Origin: Planctomycetota bacterium
Lineage (GTDB): Bacteria; Planctomycetota; Planctomycetia; Planctomycetales; Planctomycetaceae
Assembly (NCBI GenBank): GCA_003671275.1
Contig: QWPB01000169.1
Span: forward strand, 1 to 41,213
Direction: 5' to 3'
DNA: 41,213 nt
Every line of letters begins with the position of its first letter. Position 1 is the first letter of the stretch. The notes below the pieces were generated by a model that searched no databases, was not told where the DNA came from, and saw nothing but the letters and a program-made list of their open reading frames with translations. This document shows, in pieces, positions 17,925 through 26,693 of the stretch. Made by a program: the position numbers and the translations under genes.

Positions 17925-20519
17925 ATGACGCGAACCGCGATTCCCACCACTGCTGAATCCCCCTCCTCATCATCCGCCATGCAAACACGACGACTGCTCT
18001 TTCATGGCCTGGAATCGTATGGATGGATTGCCGCACTCGTGGTGGCGCTGGGGGTAGCCATCACCTGTGTGGTGCTGCTGTTCCGATATGAGCAGAAACT
18101 GATCGAGCGCAAGCTGGGGTATACCTTGCTGGCGCTGCGGTTGTCCGTACTGACGGTACTGGGAGTTCTGCTGCTGGAGCCCGTGCTGGCCTGGACTCTC
18201 GACTTGGAGCGGTCGGGACGCATCGTGGTGGCCATCGATGTTTCACAGAGCATGGAGGCCATCGATGAGCAGGCCTCAGCGACAGAGAAACTCCGTGCCG
18301 CACAAGCGCTTGGCTTGCTGCCCCGTGAAGCCCCGGTGGATGAATGGGGGCCATTACTAGATCAAAAGAAAGACCCGGTCTGGGCCAACGCTGCGGACGA
18401 ACCCGATGCCACCCGGCGGCAGGCACTGATCGATTCTCGCCGGGAAACTGCGGTGACCGCCATGGCCGAGATCGACAAGCTCGAACGGCTGGAGATCGCC
18501 CGCCGCCTGCTCAAAACCGGGGAATCGCCCTTGATCAAGGAGCTGTCCAAACTCGGACAGCTGGAGCTGTGTCTGTTCGCGGGGCAAGCCTCGATCCTGG
18601 ATGAAGAGACACTGGATCGCCCGCTGGAGCCGTCCGGGGATGCGTTCAAGTGGTCCCGGACTGACCTGATGCAGGTGCTGTCAGCCGCTCCGGCGGAGCG
18701 AGGTGGACTGAAGCTGGCGGGGGTGGTGTTGCTGACGGATGGACGGGACAACGCCCATTCAAATGACGCCGAGTACGTCAAGCGGTTTGCGGGCGGGGCT
18801 CCAATTTATCCGGTCCTGATTGGATCAGAACGGCGTCCCAAAGATCTGGCGATTGGTCATGTCGATGCCCCTCCGACGGTGTTCCAGAATGACAAACCGG
18901 TCATCAAGGCAGCTATCCGGTCCACCGGATTTGATGGTCAGGAAATCACGGTCTTCCTCGACCAGATCGATGCGGACGGGCAGGTGATCGGCGAGCCCCA
19001 GACCCGAACCATCACGGCCAAGGGGCCCTCACAGGAGGTCCAGTTCGAACTGACAGCCGACAAGGAGGGCCGTCAACGGTACCGCCTGCGAACGGATATT
19101 CAGGATCAGGAAACCCGCGAAGACAACAATATGCGGGAAATTGCAATGCAAGTCGTCGACGACCGATCGGACATTCTGCTCATTGAAGGGGAGGGACGCT
19201 GGGAGTTCCGCTACCTGCAGGCCGCTCTGTCCCGAGACGAACGGGTGCAGCTGGATGCGGTGGTCTTCAATCAGCCATTCCTGGGGTTGCTGCCTGACAC
19301 GTTTTTTCCGCGAGAGCTGTCGACGAAAGGACTCAATGCCCAGTCCAAATCCACGCCCTTTGAAAACTACGACATGGTCGTCGTCGGCGATGTCTCCCCG
19401 AGTGACATGCCGAATGCCCTCTGGAATCAGCTCAGCCGATATGTACACGAAGAAGGGGGAACACTGATCCTGACGGCCGGACGAAACTACTTCCCCATGG
19501 CGTACAACGACATCACCGTCGATGAGTTGTTGCCGGTGACCGGGTTTCGACAGTCGGAGTTGATCGATGCCACCCAGCGGCGGCGTCCGCAGGAGCGTGG
19601 ACACCGCTTGGCCCTGACTCCGGATGGCGAGCGACAGACGATGCTGCAGTTCAGTGCCAATGAGGAAGAGAACCGCAAGATCTGGAACGAACTTCCCGGC
19701 CATCCGTGGGCATTGATCGGCGAAGCCAAACCCGGAGCAAGCGTGTGGGCCTCACTCAAAAGCCAGCAGGCCGATCCGGGGCTGGCCTGGGAGCGGCAGA
19801 ATGCACTGCTGGTTCAGCAGTATCTGGGCACCGGGCAGGTGGTCTGGATCGGCATCGACAGTACCTGGCGTTTCCGCTTTCGCGTGGGGGATACCTATCA
19901 CCACCGGTTCTGGGGGCAGATGTCCCGCTGGGCTGCTGAACTGAAGGCTGCTGCGGGCAACGAATTCGTCCGCGTCAGTCTGGAACGTCCGATCATCACC
20001 GAAGGGGAAGACGCTGTCGTCACCGCCCGATGGGATGCGGGAGCCCTGGAAAAATTCCCGAATATGAAAGCCCGCGCAGTTCTCAAGCTGGGAGGGCTCG
20101 ACAGCAAGCATCCGGGCGTGACCGTGGAACTCAAGCCCGATCTGGATCGTCCGCTAATTCAGATTGGGCGAGCGGTCGGCCTGCGTCCCGGGGACTACTC
20201 CGTGAAGCTGGAGGTGGAGAATGGGGACATTGGTCCGAACCCGATCTTGGCCGAATTGACCGTGCTCGAGAATCTGTCCGCCGAACTCGCCGATGTCAGT
20301 GGCAATCGTCCGCTTCTGGAACAGTTGGCCAAGACCACCGGCGGCCAATATTTTCCGATCCATGAAGCGGCGAACGTCGTGAAACAGTTTCAGGACGTGA
20401 AAGAAAACCTGACCCAACGTCATGAAGTTCCGCTCTGGAACAACTGGCTGGTATTTCTGGTGTTCTGTGGCCTGCTGATGACCGAGTGGGTTCTGCGCAA
20501 GATCAACGGGCTGCCCTGA
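17925..20519 (+). CDS. Membrane-anchored von Willebrand factor A domain protein
   Basis: This 864-residue protein has two N-terminal membrane helices (about 33-54 and 67-90). A VWA domain follows with the MIDAS motif DVSQS (about 105-109) and VVLLTDGRDN, split by an insertion of roughly 100 residues. Beyond it lies a glutamine-amidotransferase-like domain starting at ILLIEGEGRWEFRYLQ. A C-terminal helix (NWLVFLVFCGLLMTEWVL) anchors the end. The domain order resembles planctomycete relatives of the Bat/aerotolerance proteins, but no DUF58 or MoxR partner is adjacent. It probably works in the cytoplasmic membrane on metal-dependent protein contacts. An ATG at 17979 is an equally good start; neither has a clear ribosome site. 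Confidence 0.8.
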   Translation: MTRTAIPTTAESPSSSSAMQTRRLLFHGLESYGWIAALVVALGVAITCVVLLFRYEQKLIERKLGYTLLALRLSVLTVLGVLLLEPVLAWTLDLERSGRIVVAIDVSQSMEAIDEQASATEKLRAAQALGLLPREAPVDEWGPLLDQKKDPVWANAADEPDATRRQALIDSRRETAVTAMAEIDKLERLEIARRLLKTGESPLIKELSKLGQLELCLFAGQASILDEETLDRPLEPSGDAFKWSRTDLMQVLSAAPAERGGLKLAGVVLLTDGRDNAHSNDAEYVKRFAGGAPIYPVLIGSERRPKDLAIGHVDAPPTVFQNDKPVIKAAIRSTGFDGQEITVFLDQIDADGQVIGEPQTRTITAKGPSQEVQFELTADKEGRQRYRLRTDIQDQETREDNNMREIAMQVVDDRSDILLIEGEGRWEFRYLQAALSRDERVQLDAVVFNQPFLGLLPDTFFPRELSTKGLNAQSKSTPFENYDMVVVGDVSPSDMPNALWNQLSRYVHEEGGTLILTAGRNYFPMAYNDITVDELLPVTGFRQSELIDATQRRRPQERGHRLALTPDGERQTMLQFSANEEENRKIWNELPGHPWALIGEAKPGASVWASLKSQQADPGLAWERQNALLVQQYLGTGQVVWIGIDSTWRFRFRVGDTYHHRFWGQMSRWAAELKAAAGNEFVRVSLERPIITEGEDAVVTARWDAGALEKFPNMKARAVLKLGGLDSKHPGVTVELKPDLDRPLIQIGRAVGLRPGDYSVKLEVENGDIGPNPILAELTVLENLSAELADVSGNRPLLEQLAKTTGGQYFPIHEAANVVKQFQDVKENLTQRHEVPLWNNWLVFLVFCGLLMTEWVLRKINGLP

Positions 20520-20534
20520 TCCTCGGCGATCCGA

Positions 20535-20948
20535 TCAGTCGGCGACGCGTTCCAGCTTGACGACCTGGTCCAGGTTGAACGGTCCCCGGTCGACCGCCTG
20601 TTCATTCACGGTCGCTGTCAGTCGCAACTGGGAACGCGAGCTGCGGCGGCTGTCCGGATAGCCGGTATGTTCGGACCCGTCACGGAGCGTCAACCGCACG
20701 GGCCAGGTCTCGTCCAATCCGCGCAGTCCTTCGACGTAAAGTCCCGGAAACCGGCTCCACGCCCACAGCCAGAGCGAGAACTGCGGATCGATCCGCCCGG
20801 CGATGTCACCCCATTCCATCTCTGCCTTAAACAGCGACGGCAGATTGGCCTGACGACACCAGGGGATCAGTACCTCCTGAATCCACGCCCGGCGGGAGGC
20901 GGATAACTGGAGGAACGCGGACAGATCCGGGGCAACGGGCTCGGTCAT
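20535..20948 (-). CDS. Conserved-looking protein of unknown function
   Basis: I do not recognise this 137-residue protein. It is soluble, with no signal peptide or membrane helix. The N-terminal half is helical and tryptophan-rich (WIQEVLIPWC, SLWLWAWSRFPGLY). The C-terminal half looks like a small beta domain (VRLTLRDGSEHTGY, LRLTATVNEQA, GPFNLDQVVKLERV). It ends 15 bases from the VWA gene, facing it, and starts about 180 bases from the divergent propeller gene. Codon use looks like its neighbours, and the balanced amino-acid make-up supports a real gene. The ATG at 20948 is preferred; the frame is open to 21020. Confidence 0.6.
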   Translation of the reverse strand: MTEPVAPDLSAFLQLSASRRAWIQEVLIPWCRQANLPSLFKAEMEWGDIAGRIDPQFSLWLWAWSRFPGLYVEGLRGLDETWPVRLTLRDGSEHTGYPDSRRSSRSQLRLTATVNEQAVDRGPFNLDQVVKLERVAD

Positions 20949-21125
20949 GGCACGGCTCTTGGGGAGGCGAAAGGAAGCCAGATCGTAGTCGACCTCTGCT
21001 GACCGTCCACCGTCCACCACGACGGGCCTCGAAGATTCCCTTGACGAAGCGTTGTGGAAGAGCGAGAACGTCCTTCATGGCCCCCGGATCCATGGGGCTG
21101 GCCCGGCGTGATCCAGAGGTTTTCG

Positions 21126-22382
21126 ATGATTCGTTCTCTTTCGCTCGTCGGTTGGATTGGTCTATGGATGAACCTGGCTAGACCATTGGTGGCCGGGGAT
21201 TGGCCCCAGATTCTGGGACCAACCCGCAGTGGTGTTGCGGCATCGGATGAACGGATTGCCACGCAGTGGGGCGGTGTTTTGCCAACGGTCTGGTCCCGGC
21301 GTGTGGGAGCGGGGTACGCGGGCATCGTTGTCAGCGAAGGCCGGGCGGTTCTGTTTCACCGCCTGAATGAGGAGGAAGTGGTCGAGTGCCTGGAAGCTGC
21401 GACCGGAAAACCACTCTGGAGAGCGGCTCATCCGATCACCTTTCAGCCACAGGTCGGCAATGACAACGGCCCGCGGGCAACTCCTGCCATCGCGGGAAAC
21501 AAAGTCGTGACCTATGGGGCAGCGGGGGCTCTGACCTGTTACGAACTGGCCACGGGACGCGAACTGTGGCGGAAGAGTACCCACAAGGATTTCCAGGCGA
21601 CGGAAGGATACTTCGGTGCGGGAAGTTCTCCGCTCATCCTGGGTGATCGCGTCATCGTGAACGTCGGCGGCAAGAAGCAGGCTGCCGGGGTCGTGGCCTT
21701 TTCCCTGACGAGTGGCGAAACACTTTGGCAACGTGTGGCTGACGATGCCAGTTACTCATCACCGGTCGTCATGACCTCCAACGAACAGACCATCGCCATC
21801 GTTATCACACGGCTCAAATGCGTGGGATTGATGGTGGAAGATGGAACCGAAGTTTTCAATGTCCCCTTCGGAGCACGCGGCCCGACCGTCAATGGAGCGG
21901 CTCCCGTGGTACTGGGGGATCGAATCTTCCTCACGAGCAGCTATGGTGTCGGCTCGTTGTCGGGACAGCTGACGTTCCCGACGTTTCAGACGGATTACTC
22001 CAGTGGCGAGTTCTTTGCTTCGCAATATGCGACGCCGGTGCCCTATGAGGGGATGCTGCTGGGACTCGATGGTCGCGACGATATTCCGCCTGCGGACCTC
22101 AAGTGCATTGACCCGGTGAAAAAGCGGGTCTTATGGAGCGAACAAAGTTTTGGCTATGGGACACAGATACTGGTAGATGGCAAACTGGTGCTGCTGAAAA
22201 CCAACGGGGAGCTGGTGCTGGTGCAGCCCGATCTGACCGCGTACGACGAGCGCGGTCGCGTGACCGTGCTGTCGGGAGAAACACGGGCGTTACCCGCGTT
22301 GTCGAACGGTCTGCTTTATGTTCGAGACGATCAGGAATTGAAGTGTGTCGACCTGCGGGCTCCTCGGAAGGCAGCCCGCTGA
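21126..22382 (+). CDS. Secreted PQQ-like beta-propeller repeat protein
   Basis: The 418-residue protein has a signal peptide (cleavage near residue 23, VAG-DW) and then repeated propeller blades with pairs like CLEAATGKPLWR, CYELATGRELWR and AFSLTSGETLWQ. These are PQQ/BamB-type repeats. No cofactor or dehydrogenase residues stand out, so it may be a binding or scaffold protein in the periplasm. Planctomycetes have many such proteins beginning DWPQILGP. The ATG at 21126 has agagg 6 bases upstream. It ends 13 bases before the stop of the convergent 99-residue gene. Confidence 0.85.
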   Translation: MIRSLSLVGWIGLWMNLARPLVAGDWPQILGPTRSGVAASDERIATQWGGVLPTVWSRRVGAGYAGIVVSEGRAVLFHRLNEEEVVECLEAATGKPLWRAAHPITFQPQVGNDNGPRATPAIAGNKVVTYGAAGALTCYELATGRELWRKSTHKDFQATEGYFGAGSSPLILGDRVIVNVGGKKQAAGVVAFSLTSGETLWQRVADDASYSSPVVMTSNEQTIAIVITRLKCVGLMVEDGTEVFNVPFGARGPTVNGAAPVVLGDRIFLTSSYGVGSLSGQLTFPTFQTDYSSGEFFASQYATPVPYEGMLLGLDGRDDIPPADLKCIDPVKKRVLWSEQSFGYGTQILVDGKLVLLKTNGELVLVQPDLTAYDERGRVTVLSGETRALPALSNGLLYVRDDQELKCVDLRAPRKAAR

Positions 22383-22395
22383 CCGCGAGGTTTTC

Positions 22396-22695
22396 TCAGC
22401 TCGGTTTTTTGACCGGCTTGGTGATCTTGCCCGCCTGAACGTCTTTAACAACCTCGGCCAGAATCGCGGGATCCTTCTTGTCGAGAATATGCTGAATGCG
22501 ACTAGCGGGAACGCCCAGCCGTTCCATGATTCCTTCGACCGTGCCCCACAGCTTGGCCTTCTGTTTTTCCGAGGTGGCCAGGTACAGGTTGGTCACGTTC
22601 TCCGCCAGACTCTGCTCGTCCAGTTGGTCGCGGTTATCGTAAAACCGCTTGATGATCTTTTGCTGACCTGGAGTGAAATTGCGGGGTTCGGCCAT
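22396..22695 (-). CDS. Small soluble protein of unknown function
   Basis: This 99-residue protein is charged and helical, with no membrane segment. It opens MAEPRNFTPGQQKIIKRFYDN and ends in a basic tail (GKITKPVKKPS). Two helix-turn-like stretches (QKIIKRFYDNRDQLDEQSL and VEGIMERLGVPASRIQHIL) could bind nucleic acid or a protein, but I see no known domain. I believe similar small proteins occur in other planctomycetes; this is from memory. It lies 90 bases downstream of nadD on the same strand. The ATG at 22695 is preferred to an earlier one at 22734 because it begins the compact domain. Confidence 0.65.
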   Translation of the reverse strand: MAEPRNFTPGQQKIIKRFYDNRDQLDEQSLAENVTNLYLATSEKQKAKLWGTVEGIMERLGVPASRIQHILDKKDPAILAEVVKDVQAGKITKPVKKPS

Positions 22696-22785
22696 GACGA
22701 ATGCTTGCAAGGGAATCTGGTCGCCCGGACCCATTGCCCCGGCGGCGGCGAACTGTAGAACGATCAGCGGACCGCGTCCATCCCA

Positions 22786-23397
22786 TCAGGCGGCACCCGG
22801 CCCAGGCTGGTAAAGCCCCTTCTGGCGGATGTACATCTCGACGGGACGGGGGGTCAGAAAGCGAATGCTTTGCCCCGTCGCCACCCGTTGCCGAATTTCG
22901 CTGGCCGAGTATGGCACAGCGGGCATTTCGACGGTCTGGATCGTTCTTCGCGTCTGCTGTAACAGCCCTTGCAGACTCGTCAGGTTGGGGGACTCTCCCG
23001 CCCGGTTGACCGCAACGACCTGACTGAGTTGCAGAATCCGCTCCGGCTCTCGCCAGCTTCCAAGATCAGCGACCGCGTCGGCCCCCATCAGGAGAAACAA
23101 CTCGCGGGTCGGATCGGCCTGTTGAATTTGCTCCAGAGTTTGTACGGTAAAACTAGGACCGGGGCGGCTGGTTTCCAGCCGAGACACCTTGAACTCCGGA
23201 AAGCCCGCTAACGCAAACTCCAGCATCTCGACCCGAGCCCGCCCCGGTGTGACCACTCGATCGATCTTATGGGGCGAGACTGCCGCCGGGACAAACCAGA
23301 CCTCGTCCAGCTGAAGGATCTCACGACAGCGTTCGGCCAGCAGCAAGTGACCGAAATGAATCGGGTCGAATGTTCCGCCGTAAATCCCCAGTCGCAT
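22786..23397 (-). CDS. nadD: Nicotinate-nucleotide adenylyltransferase
   Basis: The 203-residue enzyme has the nucleotidyltransferase motif GGTFDPIHFGH (residues 7-17) and a C-terminal SASEIR, the ISxxxIR-type motif of NadD. It joins nicotinate mononucleotide and ATP to give deamido-NAD, an essential late step of NAD synthesis in the cytoplasm. Length is normal. The ATG at 23397 stands 5 bases after aggagg; a GTG one codon earlier would be too close. It follows tatA by 56 bases, so the two may share a transcript. Confidence 0.95.
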   Translation of the reverse strand: MRLGIYGGTFDPIHFGHLLLAERCREILQLDEVWFVPAAVSPHKIDRVVTPGRARVEMLEFALAGFPEFKVSRLETSRPGPSFTVQTLEQIQQADPTRELFLLMGADAVADLGSWREPERILQLSQVVAVNRAGESPNLTSLQGLLQQTRRTIQTVEMPAVPYSASEIRQRVATGQSIRFLTPRPVEMYIRQKGLYQPGPGAA

Positions 23398-23453
23398 CAC
23401 GCCCTCCTGCGGGGGATCGTCGCGGGCCGCAGGTCATGATTCAAGTCGGTCGC

Positions 23454-23744
23454 TCACGCCTCAATTTCGGTCGGAGCGGACTTGGGGGGCTCAAACTTGG
23501 GGGCCGACAACCGATCTTCATCGAGATTGGCTAGTGGTTCCGGGCGGCGGGCAGACGGTTTTGGCGTGTAGGCCGACGGGGAAGGAGTCGGACGGGTGAG
23601 TTCGTCCTGGAACCCACTGATTCCCTTCTTGAACTCGGCAAACCCTTTGCCCAGATTCTTGGCGACATCCGGCAGTTTGCTGCCAAACAGCAAAAGCCCG
23701 ATCATTCCCAGAACGAACAGTTCACCGACATTCGCACCAAACAT
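23454..23744 (-). CDS. tatA: Sec-independent protein translocase TatA/TatE
   Basis: This 96-residue protein has a short N-terminal membrane helix (ELFVLGMIGLLLF, about 8-20), the hinge FGSKLPD and an amphipathic helix (VAKNLGKGFAEFKKGISGF). A Pro-rich acidic tail ends it. This is the TatA family plan. TatA oligomers form the pore that lets folded proteins with twin-arginine signals cross the cytoplasmic membrane. TatB and TatC are not nearby. The ATG at 23744 has aggagag about 5 bases upstream; the frame is open to 23795. It lies 165 bases downstream of the SecA-like gene, so two export genes are neighbours. Confidence 0.9.
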   Translation of the reverse strand: MFGANVGELFVLGMIGLLLFGSKLPDVAKNLGKGFAEFKKGISGFQDELTRPTPSPSAYTPKPSARRPEPLANLDEDRLSAPKFEPPKSAPTEIEA

Positions 23745-23909
23745 AACTCTCTCCTGCCCCCGGCACACCCCAGTGCCTGATTCCATCCTATCCATCCGGG
23801 GAAAAGTGTCAATTCGCGTCGACGGCGCCGCATCCGAGTCCGGGCCCCGATCGACGGGGATTTACGGATAATCCGTACGACGTGACTTTCCAGCGGAATT
23901 TGTTTTCCG

Positions 23910-25826
23910 TCAGTCCGTCAATTCAATAAACGGGTCCAGACGTAGCTTGTGGTATCGAAGGGTACGCTGTTTTTCGTGTTCCAGCTGCTGTCGTCGCTGG
24001 CGTGTGTGCATGCGTTCGATCGCCACCTGGGTCTTCAGGAATAATTTCTGCCACTGGGCGGTGACTTCACCATTGGGGCTGGGGCGGGCTTGAGTGCGAA
24101 TCGCCTGGCGTTTTTCCTCCGGAAGGGCCCGCAGCAGTTCGTCCTCCAGTGACAGGAAGAACTGAAATGTCCCCTGATCCCCCTGCCGGGCAGCGCGTCC
24201 GACCAACTGGCGATCAATCCGGGCCGAGGTGTGCATTTCCGTGGCAATCACATGCAGCCCCCCCGCATTGCGGACAGCAGGCTCCAATAGGATGTCCGTA
24301 CCGCGACCGGCCATATTGGTTGAGACCGTCACACGTCCCGCCAATCCGGCCTGGGCCACGATCTCGGCTTCTTCCGCATGGCGGTAGGCATTCAGCACTC
24401 GATGGACGACTCCCGCCCTGTCCAGAATCCGGCTGAGTCCCTGCGATGCCTCCACGGAGGGCGTGCCAATCAGCACCGACCGTCCCGCGGCAACCATCTC
24501 CTGAGCGGACAAGGCCACGGCCACCCACTTCGATTCCAAATCGGCAAAGACCCGCGTGGACAGTCCCTGGCGCAGGCAAGGGCGATTCGTCGGAATAATG
24601 ACCACCGGCAAGCGGTAGACTCGTTTTAATTCATGACGGGCAGCCCATCCGGTGCCGGTCATCCCCGCCAGATGTTCGTACCGGCGGAAGAACGACTGAA
24701 TCGTAATCCGGGCTGCCGAACCAGTCTGAGCGGATAGCGGAGCCCCTTCTTTGGTCTCGATCGCCTGGTGCAGGCCGTCCTGCCACTTTCGGCCTTCCAT
24801 CACGCGCCCCGTTCCCTCGTCGACAATGGCGATCTCGTCTTTATTCTCTTTCTCGGACTTGCGAACCACATAGTCGCGGTCCCGCTCGAAGAGATAGCGG
24901 GCCATCAGTGCCCGTTCGACATGTTCGTAAATCGTCTCGGTATCAATCCGATCCAGCACAATGGGCTTCGAGATCAACACGACCTTACGGCATCCGACAT
25001 CGGTCAAATCCAGCAGCCGCTTGCGAGTGTCGATCTCAAAATCACTTCCCACAATCAGCTGCCGGGCGGCCTGATCGGCCCAGCGGTACAGGCTTTCAAT
25101 TTCCGCCCGGTCTTTGGTCTCCAATCCGATTATCAGTGGCGTTTTGCCTTCGTCGATTAGGATACTGTCGGCTTCGTCAATCAGAGCAAAGTACAACTCG
25201 CGCTGGACCACGCCAGCCGCAGCCCCCAGCCGCTCGGAAGCCACCGTCACTCCCCCGCCAGGGTCGGCCCCGCGTTTGAGCCGATCGCGGAGAAAATCGA
25301 AACCAAACTGCGCTGCCGTGCCGTAGGTGATGTCCTTGGCATATTCGAGACCGCGTTCACTGTCTTCCATCTCTTCCAGAATACAGCCCGTCGACAGTCC
25401 CAGCTCACGAAACACCGGCCCCATCTCCTCCGCATCGCGCGAGGCCAAGTACTCGTTAGCCGTGAGCACATGACATCCCAGTCCTGGCAAGGCCCGCAGC
25501 GCGGCCGGCAAGACTGCGGTCAGCGTCTTTCCTTCACCGGTCTGCATCTCGGCAATATGTCCGTGAAAGAGTGAAATCCCCCCCATCACCTGCACTTCGA
25601 AATGCGTTTTCCCTAGAATCCGCTGCGATGCGGCCACCGCCACCGCATAAGTTTCTGGCAACAGCCGCTCGAGGCTTTCGCCGCCTTTGGCTCGCCAGCG
25701 CAGCTGGATGATCCGTTCCCGCAAGGTGGGGCCGCCCCGCCCCAGTTCCCCGCCGAGTTCCTTGACTCGGGTCAGAATTGAGCGGGCCTGTTGCCGCCAA
25801 CGCAAGAGTTGCCACAGAGACCACAT
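23910..25826 (-). CDS. SecA-like translocase ATPase lacking the SecA C-terminus
   Basis: This 638-residue protein has the SecA motor: MQTGEGKT (Walker A, 94-101), DEADSILIDE (217-226), MTGTG, and TNMAGRGTDI followed by QLVGRAARQGDQG. The peptide-binding domain is shortened. The protein ends soon after the second motor domain, at about the place where the helical wing, linker and Cys-rich zinc tail of housekeeping SecA (about 850-900 residues) would follow. That points to an accessory SecA paralogue with special cargo rather than the housekeeping enzyme. The ATG at 25826 places Walker A where E. coli SecA has it; the frame runs open to 25988. The tail after the motor is basic and helical (RMHTRQRRQQLEHEKQRTL). 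Confidence 0.85.
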   Translation of the reverse strand: MWSLWQLLRWRQQARSILTRVKELGGELGRGGPTLRERIIQLRWRAKGGESLERLLPETYAVAVAASQRILGKTHFEVQVMGGISLFHGHIAEMQTGEGKTLTAVLPAALRALPGLGCHVLTANEYLASRDAEEMGPVFRELGLSTGCILEEMEDSERGLEYAKDITYGTAAQFGFDFLRDRLKRGADPGGGVTVASERLGAAAGVVQRELYFALIDEADSILIDEGKTPLIIGLETKDRAEIESLYRWADQAARQLIVGSDFEIDTRKRLLDLTDVGCRKVVLISKPIVLDRIDTETIYEHVERALMARYLFERDRDYVVRKSEKENKDEIAIVDEGTGRVMEGRKWQDGLHQAIETKEGAPLSAQTGSAARITIQSFFRRYEHLAGMTGTGWAARHELKRVYRLPVVIIPTNRPCLRQGLSTRVFADLESKWVAVALSAQEMVAAGRSVLIGTPSVEASQGLSRILDRAGVVHRVLNAYRHAEEAEIVAQAGLAGRVTVSTNMAGRGTDILLEPAVRNAGGLHVIATEMHTSARIDRQLVGRAARQGDQGTFQFFLSLEDELLRALPEEKRQAIRTQARPSPNGEVTAQWQKLFLKTQVAIERMHTRQRRQQLEHEKQRTLRYHKLRLDPFIELTD

Positions 25827-26201
25827 CGTGGAAGATTCCCGTGTGGGCTGGGTTTGTGTCAATGCGGGAAAGTCGCCGATCGAAACCGAGAGCCAGGTTG
25901 TGGAACCGTTGGTTCTTTGCAGCTGAGTGGCTTGAGCCGCACATCGCGGCCCGGACATCACTTGGGATGCCGGGTAGCAGAGTAACAAGAGGCGACGGAG
26001 GAGTGGCCGAGGAGGCCGTCCCGTCCGTTACAACGGGTTTCGTCGTTACCTTCCAATTCATTCCAAAGGCCCACTTCGCGGGCCAACAGGGGGAGGCTCT
26101 CATCAGTCCGTTGAAAAACTTGGAATAGGCTTCCAGCCTGTCGATATTCTGAAGGGAGTGACAGACTGGAAGCCTATCCCACGGCGTTCTTCAGCTGGCT
26201 G
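25827..26201. other. Intergenic region with a palindromic repeat
   Basis: Apart from a possible N-terminal extension of the SecA-like frame up to 25988, this stretch holds only the hairpin repeat at 26122-26180. I see no small gene or RNA gene. Confidence 0.5.
26122..26180. repeat. 21-bp imperfect inverted repeat (REP-like, possible terminator)
   Basis: Positions 26122-26142 pair with 26160-26180 (19 of 21 bases) around a 17-base loop. The arm core is ataggcttccagcctgtc. On the minus strand the hairpin is followed by aaguuuuuc, so it could also end the transcript of the DUF1573 gene 22 bases upstream. The arm sequence and the adjoining gtccgttgaaaaac resemble, from memory, dispersed planctomycete intergenic repeats. 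Confidence 0.65.
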
Positions 26202-26693
26202 TCATACCACAAGGACAAGGTTTTGGAAGACGGCCACTACATGACCAAATCGCACGGGAATAATGAGTTTAGCGTTCATTGGTTCCGTCTCGATAGTCAA
26301 TATCGCGTCGGAGCCTTGCGAGTTGTCGGCCGTTTCAATTTCTATTCGGACACTCTGGCCGGGGTTAAGCAGAATATCTTTGACGTTACTAACGACCGTA
26401 CAATCACACGAGGAGCGTATCTGCTTGACCATCACGGGTTGCCGTCCGGAGTTCTTAACCCAGACCGCTCCGCGAACGCGACTTCGGGGGGCCAATGCAA
26501 GACCATCACTGGTAGCGACAATCGTTGTTCGCGCCGACAATCGATGGGCGGGCAGATCGATTCGGCAGAGATGAGTGACCACTGCGATGACCGCGATAAT
26601 GAATCCCGAAAGACCACACAGGATGAGCATCGCTGGAGATGCGTGAGTGGGGTCTCGCGGTTGTTTAAAAGTCGCTGACAATTTCGGCTCCAT
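26202..26693 (-). CDS. Membrane-anchored DUF1573-domain protein
   Basis: The 163-residue protein has one N-terminal membrane helix (AMLILCGLSGFIIAVIAVVTHL, about 21-42). An Ig-like DUF1573 domain follows, with the conserved block VKNSGRQPVMVKQIRSSCDCTVV. The SCDC pair (Cys96, Cys98) replaces the more usual SCGC. DUF1573 proteins are extracytoplasmic and common in Planctomycetes and Bacteroidetes; their role is unknown. The ATG at 26693 lies inside the end of the DUF1559 gene (29-base overlap) with agga 7 bases upstream, so it is translationally linked to that gene. It is the last gene of the cluster starting at 29245. Confidence 0.8.
   Translation of the reverse strand: MEPKLSATFKQPRDPTHASPAMLILCGLSGFIIAVIAVVTHLCRIDLPAHRLSARTTIVATSDGLALAPRSRVRGAVWVKNSGRQPVMVKQIRSSCDCTVVSNVKDILLNPGQSVRIEIETADNSQGSDAILTIETEPMNAKLIIPVRFGHVVAVFQNLVLVV

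Noticed and set aside
23910-25826. SecA-like gene as a truncated pseudogene
   Set aside because: All motor motifs are intact, the frame is open, and the end is a basic helical tail rather than a frameshift, so it reads as a real short paralogue.
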